A stretch of 64,000 bases of DNA from an uncultured SAR86 cluster bacterium (lineage in GTDB: Bacteria > Pseudomonadota > Gammaproteobacteria > Magnimaribacterales > AG-339-G14): NCBI GenBank assembly GCA_902616715.1, contig CACMTR010000003.1, forward strand, positions 80,302 through 144,301, given 5' to 3'. Positions 1 to 8,362 of this stretch are shown here, piece by piece. The first letter of the stretch is position 1. Each line of letters starts with the position of its first letter. A program made the translations under genes and the position numbers. Under the pieces are notes generated by a model. The model was given only the letters and a program-made list of their open reading frames with translations. It was not told the DNA's origin and ran no database searches.

Positions 1-1140
1 AATCATTGCCCTAATTTTTTGAGCTTTAAGGTAGTAAGCATTAAAATATCCTGCCGAGAGACAATAAGTTCCTATAAGAATTCTTTTCTTTACTTCTTCT
101 CCAAATCCTTCGGATCTTGTCCTTACATATAGATCTTCTAAATCTCTTGGATTATCACAGCGATAACCAAATTTAATTCCATCGTATCTGGATAGGTTTG
201 CTGAACACTCAGCTGGCGCAATCACATAATATGAAGGAAGAGAATAATCTAAAAAAGGTAATTCTATTTGCTTAGTTTTGAATCCGTTTTTTTCAAGTAT
301 CTTTATGCTCTCTAAGAAATTATTTTTGACATTAACGTCTTCAATTTTTTCAATTATCTCCATTGGAACTCCAATTGAATGCTCCATGTTAGAAATAGTT
401 TCTTCTTTAAGATTAGGCACCTTTGAATTTATAGATGTCGAGTCTTTTTCATCAAATCCTGAAATTATTTCGAGCGCAATGGCAGAGTCTAATGCAGATT
501 TAGCAAAAATACCTGCTTGATCAAGACTTGAAGCGAATGCAATCATTCCCCACCTTGATACTCTTCCGTAAGTAGGCTTTATGCCTGTTATTCCGCAAAA
601 AGAAGCAGGTTGTCTTATAGAACCCCCTGTATCCGTTCCTGTTGCAAAAGCGCATAAGTTTGCTTTTACTGCCGCTGCAGAACCTCCAGAAGATCCACCA
701 GGACTCTTAAGGGGATTAATTGGATTTTTAACTTTTCCAAAAAAACTTGTTTCATTTGAAGAGCCCATTGCAAATTCATCCATATTAGTTTTTCCAAGCA
801 TAATAGTTTTAGAATTGTCTAATTTTTCAAATACAGTGGAAGAGTAGGGAGATATAAAGTTTTCTAACATCTTAGACCCACATGTTGTCTTATGTCCTTT
901 AACACAAAAGATATCTTTGTGAGCAATCGGAATTCCCTGAACAGGACTTTGTCTATCTTTTAAATTATCAATTACTTTTGCTTGTTCAAGTGCATTTTCA
1001 TTTAAAGAAATGAAGCAATTTAGATCTTTATTTTCTTTGATATTTTCTAAATATAAAGAAGTTAATTCATACGAAGATATTTCTTTCTTTTCAAGAAGGC
1101 CAATCTGGTCTTCCAAATTTAATGAGACTATATCGTTCAT
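1..1140 (-). CDS. gatA: Glutamyl/aspartyl-tRNA amidotransferase subunit A (3' end cut by window edge)
   Basis: Amidase subunit of GatCAB, which converts misacylated Glu-tRNA(Gln) and/or Asp-tRNA(Asn) to the correct amide form. Reading the minus strand from ATG at 1140 gives 380 uninterrupted codons running off the window start. The amidase signature is visible: catalytic Lys in the IPIAHKDIF stretch near residue 74 and the Gly/Ser-rich [13 protein letters not shown] segment with the two catalytic serines, followed by [12 protein letters not shown]. The start overlaps the gatC stop (ATGA), so the two are translationally coupled. gatB is expected beyond the window. Identification is from family motifs; only the C-terminal part is missing. 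Confidence 0.96.
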   Translation of the reverse strand, partial: MNDIVSLNLEDQIGLLEKKEISSYELTSLYLENIKENKDLNCFISLNENALEQAKVIDNLKDRQSPVQGIPIAHKDIFCVKGHKTTCGSKMLENFISPYSSTVFEKLDNSKTIMLGKTNMDEFAMGSSNETSFFGKVKNPINPLKSPGGSSGGSAAAVKANLCAFATGTDTGGSIRQPASFCGITGIKPTYGRVSRWGMIAFASSLDQAGIFAKSALDSAIALEIISGFDEKDSTSINSKVPNLKEETISNMEHSIGVPMEIIEKIEDVNVKNNFLESIKILEKNGFKTKQIELPFLDYSLPSYYVIAPAECSANLSRYDGIKFGYRCDNPRDLEDLYVRTRSEGFGEEVKKRILIGTYCLSAGYFNAYYLKAQKIRAMI

Positions 1141-1430
1141 TTTTGGTCTATAACTTTCGGAGATAAATAATATCCATCATCTGATTGGGGAGCATTTTTT
1201 ATATATTCATCTCTTTCGATATCTTCTGAAACTAAATCCTCTCTTAAATTTTGAGCTTTGCTTAAAGGATGACTCATCGGCTTAACATTTTCAGTATCAA
1301 CTTCATTCATTTGATCCACCATCAATAAAATAGATTCCAATTCCTTGGAGATTTTTTCTTTCATTGATTTTTCAATCTCTAGTTTTGACAATAGAGAAAT
1401 ATTTTTAAGAGTATCTTCTGAAATTTTCAT
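1137..1430 (-). CDS. gatC: Glutamyl/aspartyl-tRNA amidotransferase subunit C
   Basis: Small 97-aa subunit that wraps around GatA and stabilises the GatCAB complex. It has the usual length of the family (about 95-100 aa), the N-terminal helix with [18 protein letters not shown], the middle segment with [18 protein letters not shown], and the C-terminal end with the LREDLV and [12 protein letters not shown] blocks typical of GatC. It is the first gene of a minus-strand gatCA(B) operon and overlaps gatA by 3-4 bp. It is divergent from mreB across a 77-bp gap, which must carry both promoters. Confidence 0.95.
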   Translation of the reverse strand: MKISEDTLKNISLLSKLEIEKSMKEKISKELESILLMVDQMNEVDTENVKPMSHPLSKAQNLREDLVSEDIERDEYIKNAPQSDDGYYLSPKVIDQK

Positions 1431-1450
1431 ACAATAAGGTAATTTAAGTT

Positions 1451-1459
1451 ATTATAACA
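1451..1459 (-). promoter_or_regulatory. Candidate extended -10 promoter for gatC
   Basis: On the minus strand the gatC-mreB gap contains TGTTATAAT, a perfect TGn extended -10 hexamer. It would place transcription start near 1444, leaving a leader of about 14 nt before the gatC ATG. No good -35 is needed for an extended -10. The gap holds no clear Shine-Dalgarno for gatC. Inference from consensus only. Confidence 0.45.
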
Positions 1460-1507
1460 AACGCAAGTTAAAAAAATTTATTGAAATTTTACATTTAAAT
1501 TTTATCT

Positions 1508-2554
1508 ATGGTTTCTTTATCAAAATATTTAAAAGGTTTTTATTCTACAGATTTATCCATAGACCTAGGAACAGCAAATACCTTAGTTTATGTAAAAGGG
1601 AGGGGTATTGTTCTCGATGAGCCCTCAGTGGTTGCAATAAAAAAAACTGATGGTCATAGATCTGTTGTAGCTGTTGGATCTGAAGCAAAAAGAATGCTTG
1701 GAAGAGTTCCGGGTAATATCGACGCAATTCGGCCATTAAAGGATGGAGTAATTGCAGATTTTCAAGTTACAGAAAAAATGCTTCAGCATTTCATTCAAGA
1801 AGTGCACGGAGAAAACTTTTTTAGACCCAGCCCAAGAATTTTAATTTGTGTTCCTTGTCAATCAACTCAGGTAGAGAGAAGAGCAATAAGAGAATCTGCT
1901 CTTCAAGCTGGGGCTAGAGAAGTAAGATTAATAGAAGAGCCAATGGCTGCTGCTATAGGGGCAGGGCTTCCAGTTGAAGAAGCTTCTGGGTCAATGGTAG
2001 TTGATATTGGAGGAGGAACAACAGAAATTGCAATTCTCGCTTTGAATGGAGTCGTTTTTTCTAGCTCTCTTAAAACTGGTGGGGATAGATTCAACGAGTC
2101 CATAGTGTCATATTTAAGAAGAAAATATGGAGTTTTAGTCGGAGAATCAACAGCAGAGAGAATAAAAGAAAACGTAGGCTGCGCTTCCGCAGACAGTGAA
2201 ATCAGAGAAATGGAAGTAAGGGGAAGAAATTTAGCAGAAGGGGTTCCAAATACACTTAATATCTCAAGCACCGAAATTTATGAAGCTATTTCAGGGCCTT
2301 TGTCATCTATATTACAGTCTATAAGAAATGCTTTAGAACAGTCTCCGCCTGAATTGAGTTCTGATATTTCAGAAAGAGGAATCGTTCTTACTGGAGGAGG
2401 AGCATTATTAAGAGACCTAGATATTATGATATCTGAACAAACTGGTATCCCAGTAATTATTGCAGAGGATCCTTTAACTTGTGTAGCAAGAGGTGGCGGA
2501 ATCGCTCTAGATTTATTGGACAAATATGATGTAGATTTATTATCTACCGAGTAA
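1508..2554 (+). CDS. mreB: Rod shape-determining actin homologue MreB
   Basis: Cytoplasmic bacterial actin that forms membrane-bound filaments guiding the elongasome. The 348-aa length is standard. Actin-fold ATP motifs are present: phosphate-1 DLGTANT (19-25), phosphate-2 [10 protein letters not shown] (166-175), the connecting [13 protein letters not shown] (143-155), and the adenosine motif [14 protein letters not shown] near residue 290. First gene of mreBCD; mreC begins directly after its stop codon with no gap. Its presence argues for a rod-shaped cell, with mraY, murG and ftsI elsewhere in the window. Confidence 0.98.
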   Translation: MVSLSKYLKGFYSTDLSIDLGTANTLVYVKGRGIVLDEPSVVAIKKTDGHRSVVAVGSEAKRMLGRVPGNIDAIRPLKDGVIADFQVTEKMLQHFIQEVHGENFFRPSPRILICVPCQSTQVERRAIRESALQAGAREVRLIEEPMAAAIGAGLPVEEASGSMVVDIGGGTTEIAILALNGVVFSSSLKTGGDRFNESIVSYLRRKYGVLVGESTAERIKENVGCASADSEIREMEVRGRNLAEGVPNTLNISSTEIYEAISGPLSSILQSIRNALEQSPPELSSDISERGIVLTGGGALLRDLDIMISEQTGIPVIIAEDPLTCVARGGGIALDLLDKYDVDLLSTE

Positions 2555-3403
2555 ATGTACAATAAAGAATTAAAGCAGACGCAGATATCTCAAACCGCTA
2601 TCTTCACAACTGGTTCAATGAGAGCCTCAAAAATTTTGCCTTCTTTCATTTTAGTACTAACAGTTTTTTTTTCAGATTATTTTTTTAATTACGGAAAGGA
2701 TATTAGATTATTTTTTCTAAAAACTTCTCAACCTATTACTGAAATTCCTGTAGCTATCGAAAATGTTTACGATAGATTAGTTTTTTTCTTTAGTTCCCAA
2801 AATCAGCTTTTTAATGAAATAAATAATCTAAATAAAGAAATAGAGAGATTAAATTTTGAAATTTTAAAAATGAAGGGATTAGAAAATGAAAACATTGAGC
2901 TTTCTGAATTAATGAATCTTTCCAAAAGAGAACAATTTTCTTTTTCAATGTTAGGAGAAATTAAAAGTAAATCTTTTTTTCCAAATGAATCCCTAAATGT
3001 CTCGACCGATGTAACAAAGATAAATAACAATATGGTAGTGTTAAATCGAAATGGAATGATAGGACAAATAGATCAGGTTTTACCAAACTCGGTTAAAGTT
3101 TTACCAATCTACGAAAAAGACAACATTGTTCCAGCATACTTCCCAAGAACCGGCTTAAATATTATCCTTAAAGGAACGGGAAGAGATAAGTTATTTTCTA
3201 TTGAAAATCTAAGTAGTGGCGTTAACTTAAAGATAGGAGATGAGATTTTTTCTTCTGGGTTAGGAGGAAAATTTCCAAAAGGTTATTTGATTGGAAAAGT
3301 TAAAAGGATTTCTAACGATCCAAATTTAAAATTCCAAACCGTTGAAGTCCAATCCACAGCAGTTTTTGATAATGGTTCAAAAGTATTATTTATATCACCA
3401 TGA
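2555..3403 (+). CDS. mreC: Rod shape-determining protein MreC
   Basis: Inner-membrane bitopic protein linking MreB to the periplasmic elongasome (PBP2/RodA). The 282-aa product has a short cytoplasmic tail, one hydrophobic segment around residues 28-46, a coiled coil rich in E/K/L heptads around 85-125, and then the beta-rich MreC domain, including a FPKGYLIGKV block near the C-terminus typical of the family. The start ATG abuts the mreB stop; the stop overlaps the mreD start (ATGA). Identification rests on these features and on the mreBCD order. Confidence 0.93.
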   Translation: MYNKELKQTQISQTAIFTTGSMRASKILPSFILVLTVFFSDYFFNYGKDIRLFFLKTSQPITEIPVAIENVYDRLVFFFSSQNQLFNEINNLNKEIERLNFEILKMKGLENENIELSELMNLSKREQFSFSMLGEIKSKSFFPNESLNVSTDVTKINNNMVVLNRNGMIGQIDQVLPNSVKVLPIYEKDNIVPAYFPRTGLNIILKGTGRDKLFSIENLSSGVNLKIGDEIFSSGLGGKFPKGYLIGKVKRISNDPNLKFQTVEVQSTAVFDNGSKVLFISP

Positions 3404-3906
3404 CTGAATTTTTAGATCAAAAAAGACCATCTTACCCAGTTTATATAACTATTGGACTCACAATAATTTTTTTTGCTTTAACAGAAATTATTCTTAGAAA
3501 CCTTTTCCCGTTATTTCTGAACATACCACTAACACTTATGTGTCTTATATATTGGAATATGGCGCTTCCAAAAAGTGTTGGCTTAACTTGGGCAATTTTA
3601 TGTGGCTTTATTTTGGATTTATCACAAAATCTAGTTTTGGGAACTAATGTAATGATTTTTTTAGTATCTTCCTATTTAATACAAAGATATTTTCATAGAT
3701 TAAGAGCTTTATACAGAGTACAACAGTCTTTAATAGTCGCCGGTATGGTTTTTACCTATCAATTGATATTTATAATTTCTTTTTTAAACTTTTCTAAAGA
3801 AATACTTTTAGAACTAATATTATTTACAATAATTTCAGCTTTAATTTGGCCAGTAATTTTTGGCTTATTGAGATTTATAAGAATAAAATTTACTTACATA
3901 AATTAG
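3400..3906 (+). CDS. mreD: Rod shape-determining protein MreD
   Basis: Polytopic inner-membrane protein of the elongasome. The 168-aa product is almost entirely hydrophobic with five or so predicted membrane spans, the usual length and layout for MreD, including the LCGFILDLSQNLVLGTN segment near residue 65. It is translationally coupled to mreC by a 4-bp overlap. Its TAG stop is interleaved with the TAA stop of the convergent mgtE in the 4-bp sequence TTAG (3903-3906), so no terminator can lie between them. The family diverges fast, so context carries much of the call. Confidence 0.9.
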   Translation: MTEFLDQKRPSYPVYITIGLTIIFFALTEIILRNLFPLFLNIPLTLMCLIYWNMALPKSVGLTWAILCGFILDLSQNLVLGTNVMIFLVSSYLIQRYFHRLRALYRVQQSLIVAGMVFTYQLIFIISFLNFSKEILLELILFTIISALIWPVIFGLLRFIRIKFTYIN

Positions 3907-5237
3907 CTATAAAAAACTGTCGCTAATCCTAAAAAAGACAAAAATCCGACCACGTCTGTAATAGTCGTTACTATTACACTTCCCGCAATGGCAGGATCCA
4001 ATTTAAAAAACTTGAGCATTAAAGGAATTCCCATTCCACTTATTACCGCCATAAATAAATTAATTATCATTGATAATAGAATAATCAAGGCTATAGTAAT
4101 TTCATTAAACCAAAAGTAAGAAATAAAGCCGAGAACCAAAGCCCAAAAAAATCCATTTACCAATCCTACCGTGATTTCTCTCGAAAGAAGATAAAAATAG
4201 TTTGAAGACATTATTTGACCTAAAGCTAATCCTCTGACCGTTATGGTTAGTGTTTGAGTAGCGGCAACTCCTCCCATGCTCGCAATTATCGGCATCAATA
4301 CTGCTAAGAAGATTACCTCTTCGATAGTATCTTTAAAAATGTTTATGACTGAGGAAGCAATAATTGCCGTAAACAGATTTATACCTAACCAAAAACCTCT
4401 ACTTTTTATTGCCGATGACGTTTTTTCAAAAGTGTCGCCACTTAAGCCTGAAAATTGTTTTAAAGATTCGTCGGCTTCTGATTTTATTTCGTCAATTACG
4501 TCATCAAATGTGATTCTGCCTATCAAGTTGTTTTCATCGTCAATAACAGGAGCTGATATTAGATCTTCTTTTTCGAATATTTTGATAACCTCATTTGAAT
4601 TGAGTTTTGCATTTAGAGGTTTTTTTTCAACCATTATATTTTTAATAATCTCTCCAGGAGGATTAGTAATGAGATTTGAAATAGGCAAAACACCTCTAAA
4701 TTTATTATTTCTGCTAACTACAAATAAGTTGTCTGTAGACAAAGGAATATCGTTTTTAATTCTAAGATACCGCGTAACTAGTTCGACAGAATGATAAGGT
4801 CTAACAACAATGACATCAGTATTCATCAAACCCCCGGCAGAATCTTCAGGATATTTTAAAACTTTTTCTAAAATATCTTTATTTTGATAAGACATTTTTT
4901 CAAGAACTTCTTTCATTATTTGTTCTGGAAGATCTTGTAATATGTCTGCTATTTCATCGGTTTCAAGATCTTTTGTGACTTGTGCAACTTCATCTGGATC
5001 CATATACGATAAAATAGTTTCTCTGACATCATCAGATAAATTTTTTAAAATTTCTCCCTCGTTTCTTTCTTCAATTAGTTGCCATATAAAGGCCCTCCTT
5101 TTTGGCGGACTTGATTCAATAATTAGTGCTATTTCGTATGCTGGTAAAGAGTTGAACAACTCTTTAGATTCGTTGTATTTACCTTTATTGAGAATTTTTT
5201 GAATGTCATCGTTATCAGATTTTAATTGATCGCTCAT
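3903..5237 (-). CDS. mgtE: Magnesium transporter MgtE
   Basis: Mg2+-gated Mg2+ channel of the inner membrane. The 444-aa product has the full layout: acidic N-terminal superhelical domain (about 1-130), two CBS domains (about 135-255, including GRITFDDVIDEI), a plug helix, and five transmembrane helices with the signature PIIASMGGVAATQTLTITVR. It ends the chain kdsD-lptC-lptB-rpoN'-mgtE and overlaps the previous gene by 4 bp. In many gammaproteobacteria mgtE follows rpoN-hpf-ptsN-rapZ-npr; here those genes between rpoN and mgtE are gone. No room for an upstream Mg2+ riboswitch. Confidence 0.96.
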   Translation of the reverse strand: MSDQLKSDNDDIQKILNKGKYNESKELFNSLPAYEIALIIESSPPKRRAFIWQLIEERNEGEILKNLSDDVRETILSYMDPDEVAQVTKDLETDEIADILQDLPEQIMKEVLEKMSYQNKDILEKVLKYPEDSAGGLMNTDVIVVRPYHSVELVTRYLRIKNDIPLSTDNLFVVSRNNKFRGVLPISNLITNPPGEIIKNIMVEKKPLNAKLNSNEVIKIFEKEDLISAPVIDDENNLIGRITFDDVIDEIKSEADESLKQFSGLSGDTFEKTSSAIKSRGFWLGINLFTAIIASSVINIFKDTIEEVIFLAVLMPIIASMGGVAATQTLTITVRGLALGQIMSSNYFYLLSREITVGLVNGFFWALVLGFISYFWFNEITIALIILLSMIINLFMAVISGMGIPLMLKFFKLDPAIAGSVIVTTITDVVGFLSFLGLATVFYS

Positions 5238-5464
5238 AGTTCAATTTTTCGATCATGAGAAGAAGGTATTTTTAATTTTGCTCTGTACTTCGAAATCGTT
5301 TTTCTGGAAATTAATACTTTATTTTTTTTTTCAAATAAAACTTTTAGTTTTTCGTCAGTAAGTGGAAACGATTTATTCTCTTCATCTATAGCTTGTTGTA
5401 GAAATTCTAAAAGAAGAGTTTTTTTTGTTTTTTTTAAATTTAATTTAATTTTGCTAATTTTCAA
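5234..5464 (-). CDS. Stand-alone RpoN-box (sigma-54 C-terminal domain) protein
   Basis: 76-aa protein that corresponds only to the C-terminal DNA-binding tail of sigma-54. Residues 25-73 follow the end of RpoN closely: IDEENKSFPLTDEKL matches the helix before the box, and ISRKTISKYRAKLKIPSS (52-69) matches the RpoN box that reads the -24 promoter element (ARRTVAKYR...IPxS in known RpoN). Region I and the core-binding domain are absent. The gene sits in the conserved rpoN position right after lptB, overlapping it by 11 bp, and overlaps mgtE by 4 bp. The start is TTG at 5464; there is no Met in the rest. The open frame and coupling suggest it is expressed, but it cannot be a normal sigma factor. 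Confidence 0.85.
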   Translation of the reverse strand: MKISKIKLNLKKTKKTLLLEFLQQAIDEENKSFPLTDEKLKVLFEKKNKVLISRKTISKYRAKLKIPSSHDRKIEL

Positions 5465-6170
5465 AAGAGTCTCCCAAATATACTTTTTTTACAGTTTCAT
5501 CTTTAAGAATTTTTGCAGATGAGCCTTCTGCAATAATGTTTCCTGAATTAATAACAAAAATTTTTTCACAAATATCAGTAGTGGCCTTTACATTATGATC
5601 ACTAATTAATATACCCAAACCTTTTTTGGTTAACTTTTGAATTAATTCCTTTAGATCGTCTATTGCCAAGGGATCTATTCCTGCGAAAGGTTCATCTAAC
5701 ATAATAAATTTTGGATTTAATGCAATTGACCTAGCGATTTCAACCCTTCGTCTTTGACCACCAGAAAGCTCTCTACCTTTTTGATTAGAAAGTGATGAAA
5801 TTTTAAATTCTTCCATAAGTTCAGTAATTCTCTTTTCAATTTGCTGTTTTGAAATTGTTTTTGTTTCTAAAGAGGATCTTAAATTATCTTTAACTGACAG
5901 ATTCCTAAAAATTGAAGGTTCTTGAGGTAGATATACTAAGCCTGCATCAGCCCTTGAGCTTAATGAAAGATTAGTAATTTCAGAATTATTCAGTAAAACC
6001 TTCCCATTAGTGGGTTTGGTTAATCCAGCTAAAATATAAAAAAGTGTTGTTTTTCCGGCTCCATTAGGACCTAGTAAACCGGTAATTTCATTCAGACCTA
6101 TATTGATTGAAATCTCATTTAAAATAGAGTTCTTACCATAAGACTTGCTTATTTTAATCGTTTCAATCAT
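5454..6170 (-). CDS. lptB: LPS export ABC transporter ATP-binding protein LptB
   Basis: Cytoplasmic ATPase of the LptB2FG complex, which extracts LPS from the inner membrane and drives it to the cell surface. The 238-aa product shows Walker A GPNGAGKTT (34-42), signature LSGGQ (135-139), Walker B FIMLDE (155-160) and the switch His192 in SDHNV. Length matches the family (about 240 aa). Its start overlaps lptC by 8 bp and its end overlaps the RpoN-box gene by 11 bp. Confidence 0.97.
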   Translation of the reverse strand: MIETIKISKSYGKNSILNEISINIGLNEITGLLGPNGAGKTTLFYILAGLTKPTNGKVLLNNSEITNLSLSSRADAGLVYLPQEPSIFRNLSVKDNLRSSLETKTISKQQIEKRITELMEEFKISSLSNQKGRELSGGQRRRVEIARSIALNPKFIMLDEPFAGIDPLAIDDLKELIQKLTKKGLGILISDHNVKATTDICEKIFVINSGNIIAEGSSAKILKDETVKKVYLGDSFEN

Positions 6171-6723
6171 TTAGTGTTTCATACCTAACGTTAGTACTTT
6201 TTAAGATTTTTTTTTCAGATAAATCAACTAAAATTGAATCTGCTGAATATATTTGACCTTCGTAGAAAAGTTTCAATTCTTCAGATACTTTTGCAGTATT
6301 TTCACTAAGATTTAATTCTAAACTTCCAATAACTCCATTGAAATTTTTATCATCAAAAGTACCTTCAAAATTAACTGTATCTTCGAATACAAAAATATTA
6401 GATTTATAAAAAAAATCTGCATTTTTCGAAATGCCTGATATTTTTAAATTTTTTTTGTCATCAAAATTTACTTTCGGACTAAATAAACGCATAAAGTCTG
6501 AATCCGCCAGGCTATTGAGCATTTCGCTTTTAATAGAAAAATCAATTGTTTTGTCAGAAAAAAAAACTTTTAAACTGACTTCATCGGCTTGGAAAATGTT
6601 TTTTACAATAGGATCGTTGACTTCATCTTTTGAAGAAACTATAAAATTTGATGTTAAAAATAGTGAAATTCCTATTAGGCTGATTAACAAAATGGAATAA
6701 ATAATTATATTTTTTTGCATCAA
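6163..6723 (-). CDS. lptC: LPS export system protein LptC (probable)
   Basis: Periplasmic LPS shuttle anchored in the inner membrane, which passes LPS from LptB2FG to LptA. The 186-aa product has one uncleaved-looking N-terminal membrane segment (about 5-25), no signal-peptidase site, then a beta-rich domain whose first strands (NIFQADEVSLKVF, IDFSIKSEMLNSLA) fit the LptC/LptA jelly-roll family. Lengths of LptC and LptA are alike; the non-cleaved anchor favours LptC. Normally kdsD-kdsC-lptC-lptA-lptB is seen; here only one gene stands between kdsD and lptB, so kdsC and lptA are missing from the locus. Overlaps kdsD by 4 bp. Confidence 0.75.
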   Translation of the reverse strand: MMQKNIIIYSILLISLIGISLFLTSNFIVSSKDEVNDPIVKNIFQADEVSLKVFFSDKTIDFSIKSEMLNSLADSDFMRLFSPKVNFDDKKNLKISGISKNADFFYKSNIFVFEDTVNFEGTFDDKNFNGVIGSLELNLSENTAKVSEELKLFYEGQIYSADSILVDLSEKKILKSTNVRYETLND

Positions 6724-7700
6724 ATAATTTTTGCTTCTAGTAAATCGTGCATTCTTAAAAGACCAGTAATTTGCCCATTTTTATTTTTTACAAGCAGGGA
6801 AAAAACTTTATATTTTTCCATTTGAGATATAGCGTTTGAAATAAGCTCGTTTTCATTAATAAACTTAAAATTTACAGTCATTACTTTTGACAAAGCTGTT
6901 TTGTTTATATCAATTTTTTTTTCCAAACATCTCCTTAGATCTCCATCAGTAAAAATCCCAACAATTTTCTTTTTTTTATTTATCATTGTTAAACCATGTC
7001 CTGCTGAAGATATAGGATAAATAGCATCATAGATTTTTGTATTTTCAGATAAAGAAGGAATGTCTTTTTTATAAACCATAAGGTCTTTAGCAGTAAAAAA
7101 TTTCTTACCTAGACTTCCACCAGGATGGTTTTCAGCAAAATCTTTTGGAGAAAAATTCTTTGCTTCAAGTAATGAAATTGCTATGGCATCGCCCAGTAAT
7201 AACATTGAAGTGGAGCTTGTAGTAGGCGCTAAATCCATTGGACAAGCTTCTTCATCAATTTGCAAAGTAATGGATATTTTTGAATTTTCAGATAAAGTTG
7301 ATTTTTCGTTACCTGTTACAGAAAGAATATTTTTAACTTTTTTCTTACAACTCGGGAGGATTTTAAGAATTTCTTCTGTTTCTCCAGAAAACGAAAAAAC
7401 TATTAGAAGATCTTTTTTTGTTAACATTCCCAAATCTCCATGGCTAGCTTCTGCTGCATTGATATAAATCGCTGGTGTTCCTGTAGAAGAAAGGGTAGAG
7501 CAAATTTTTTCTGCTATATTTCCTGATTTACCTATACCCATTAAAAATAAATTTCCATTATTACTCAATATTTCCTGACAGAACTTATTATAATTTTTAG
7601 AATTTAATTCCAATGGAATTTTAGAGATAGAATCTATTTCTTTTTTAAAAGTATTTTTAGCCGATCTGAAGAAATTGAAATTTATAATTCGATTAACCAT
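6720..7700 (-). CDS. kdsD: D-arabinose 5-phosphate isomerase KdsD
   Basis: Converts ribulose 5-phosphate to arabinose 5-phosphate, the first step of Kdo synthesis for LPS (kdsA is also in this window at 40383). The 326-aa product has an N-terminal SIS sugar-isomerase domain (FLMGIGKSGNIAEKICSTLSS near 52-72, then EASHGDLGML) and two C-terminal CBS domains (about 205-325). Length and order match the family. First gene of the minus-strand lpt chain and divergent from mlaC across about 60 bp. Confidence 0.95.
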   Translation of the reverse strand: MVNRIINFNFFRSAKNTFKKEIDSISKIPLELNSKNYNKFCQEILSNNGNLFLMGIGKSGNIAEKICSTLSSTGTPAIYINAAEASHGDLGMLTKKDLLIVFSFSGETEEILKILPSCKKKVKNILSVTGNEKSTLSENSKISITLQIDEEACPMDLAPTTSSTSMLLLGDAIAISLLEAKNFSPKDFAENHPGGSLGKKFFTAKDLMVYKKDIPSLSENTKIYDAIYPISSAGHGLTMINKKKKIVGIFTDGDLRRCLEKKIDINKTALSKVMTVNFKFINENELISNAISQMEKYKVFSLLVKNKNGQITGLLRMHDLLEAKII

Positions 7701-7759
7701 TTTTATGCTTTTATATGCTATTCACAGAGTTTTATAATAAACTATTGCAACTTTTTTTC

Positions 7760-8362
7760 ATGCGCAATTTTTTCTTTATTTTATTGTTCTTTTCTTCTCA
7801 TTTGATATTTTCCGACGAAATTCTGGAAATTTATCTAGACGAACAACATTATAAGTTGTTTGATTACATAAATAAAAAAAGTGACCTAATTGATGAAGAC
7901 TATGATGCTTTTATAAAGGGATTTGAATTATCAATTAAAGAAATTATAGATCCTAAGGAGATATCAAAAAGGGTGATGGGCAAAAAAATTTATAATGAAG
8001 CTTCAGACCCTCAAAAAGAAAAATTCAATTTAAAATTTAAAAATACACTTTTTGAATCTTATGCATCAGCTTTTAAAGAAATTAATTACGAAGACCTAAA
8101 AATTGTTTCGCATTATCATCCAAAAGAAAACATGAATAATGCAGTAGTTAAATTAAAAGTTAACTTATCTGGAAGAAATATTGATTTTGTCTACAAAATG
8201 AAGTCAATAAATGGAAATTGGAAAATCATAGGCTTGATAATTGATGGAGTAGATTTAATTTCTATATTCAGGAAACAATTCATCAATCTTTTTTTGGAGG
8301 GTAATAAAAATATAAATTACGCAATAGATAATTGGGATCTTCCTGTAGAAGCAAATGGATAA
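7760..8362 (+). CDS. mlaC: Periplasmic phospholipid-binding protein MlaC (orphan)
   Basis: Soluble periplasmic carrier of the Mla lipid-transport pathway between the MlaA outer-membrane complex and MlaFEDB. The start chosen is ATG at 7760, which gives a good signal peptide ([18 protein letters not shown]) and a 200-aa precursor; an upstream in-frame ATG at 7715 adds 15 residues and is less likely. The mature part fits the Ttg2D/MlaC family: [17 protein letters not shown] and the [16 protein letters not shown] segment near the end. In relatives it lies in mlaFEDCB-ibaG-murA, opposite kdsD; here only mlaC remains, overlapping murA by 8 bp. Confidence 0.85.
   Translation: MRNFFFILLFFSSHLIFSDEILEIYLDEQHYKLFDYINKKSDLIDEDYDAFIKGFELSIKEIIDPKEISKRVMGKKIYNEASDPQKEKFNLKFKNTLFESYASAFKEINYEDLKIVSHYHPKENMNNAVVKLKVNLSGRNIDFVYKMKSINGNWKIIGLIIDGVDLISIFRKQFINLFLEGNKNINYAIDNWDLPVEANG

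Noticed and set aside
278-847. Two plus-strand open frames of 80 and 88 codons
   Set aside because: They lie antisense to gatA, whose minus-strand translation shows clear amidase motifs throughout.
4276-4794. 172-codon plus-strand frame
   Set aside because: Fully antisense to mgtE (CBS and N domains). Serine/isoleucine-rich composition is what a complement of AT-rich coding DNA gives.
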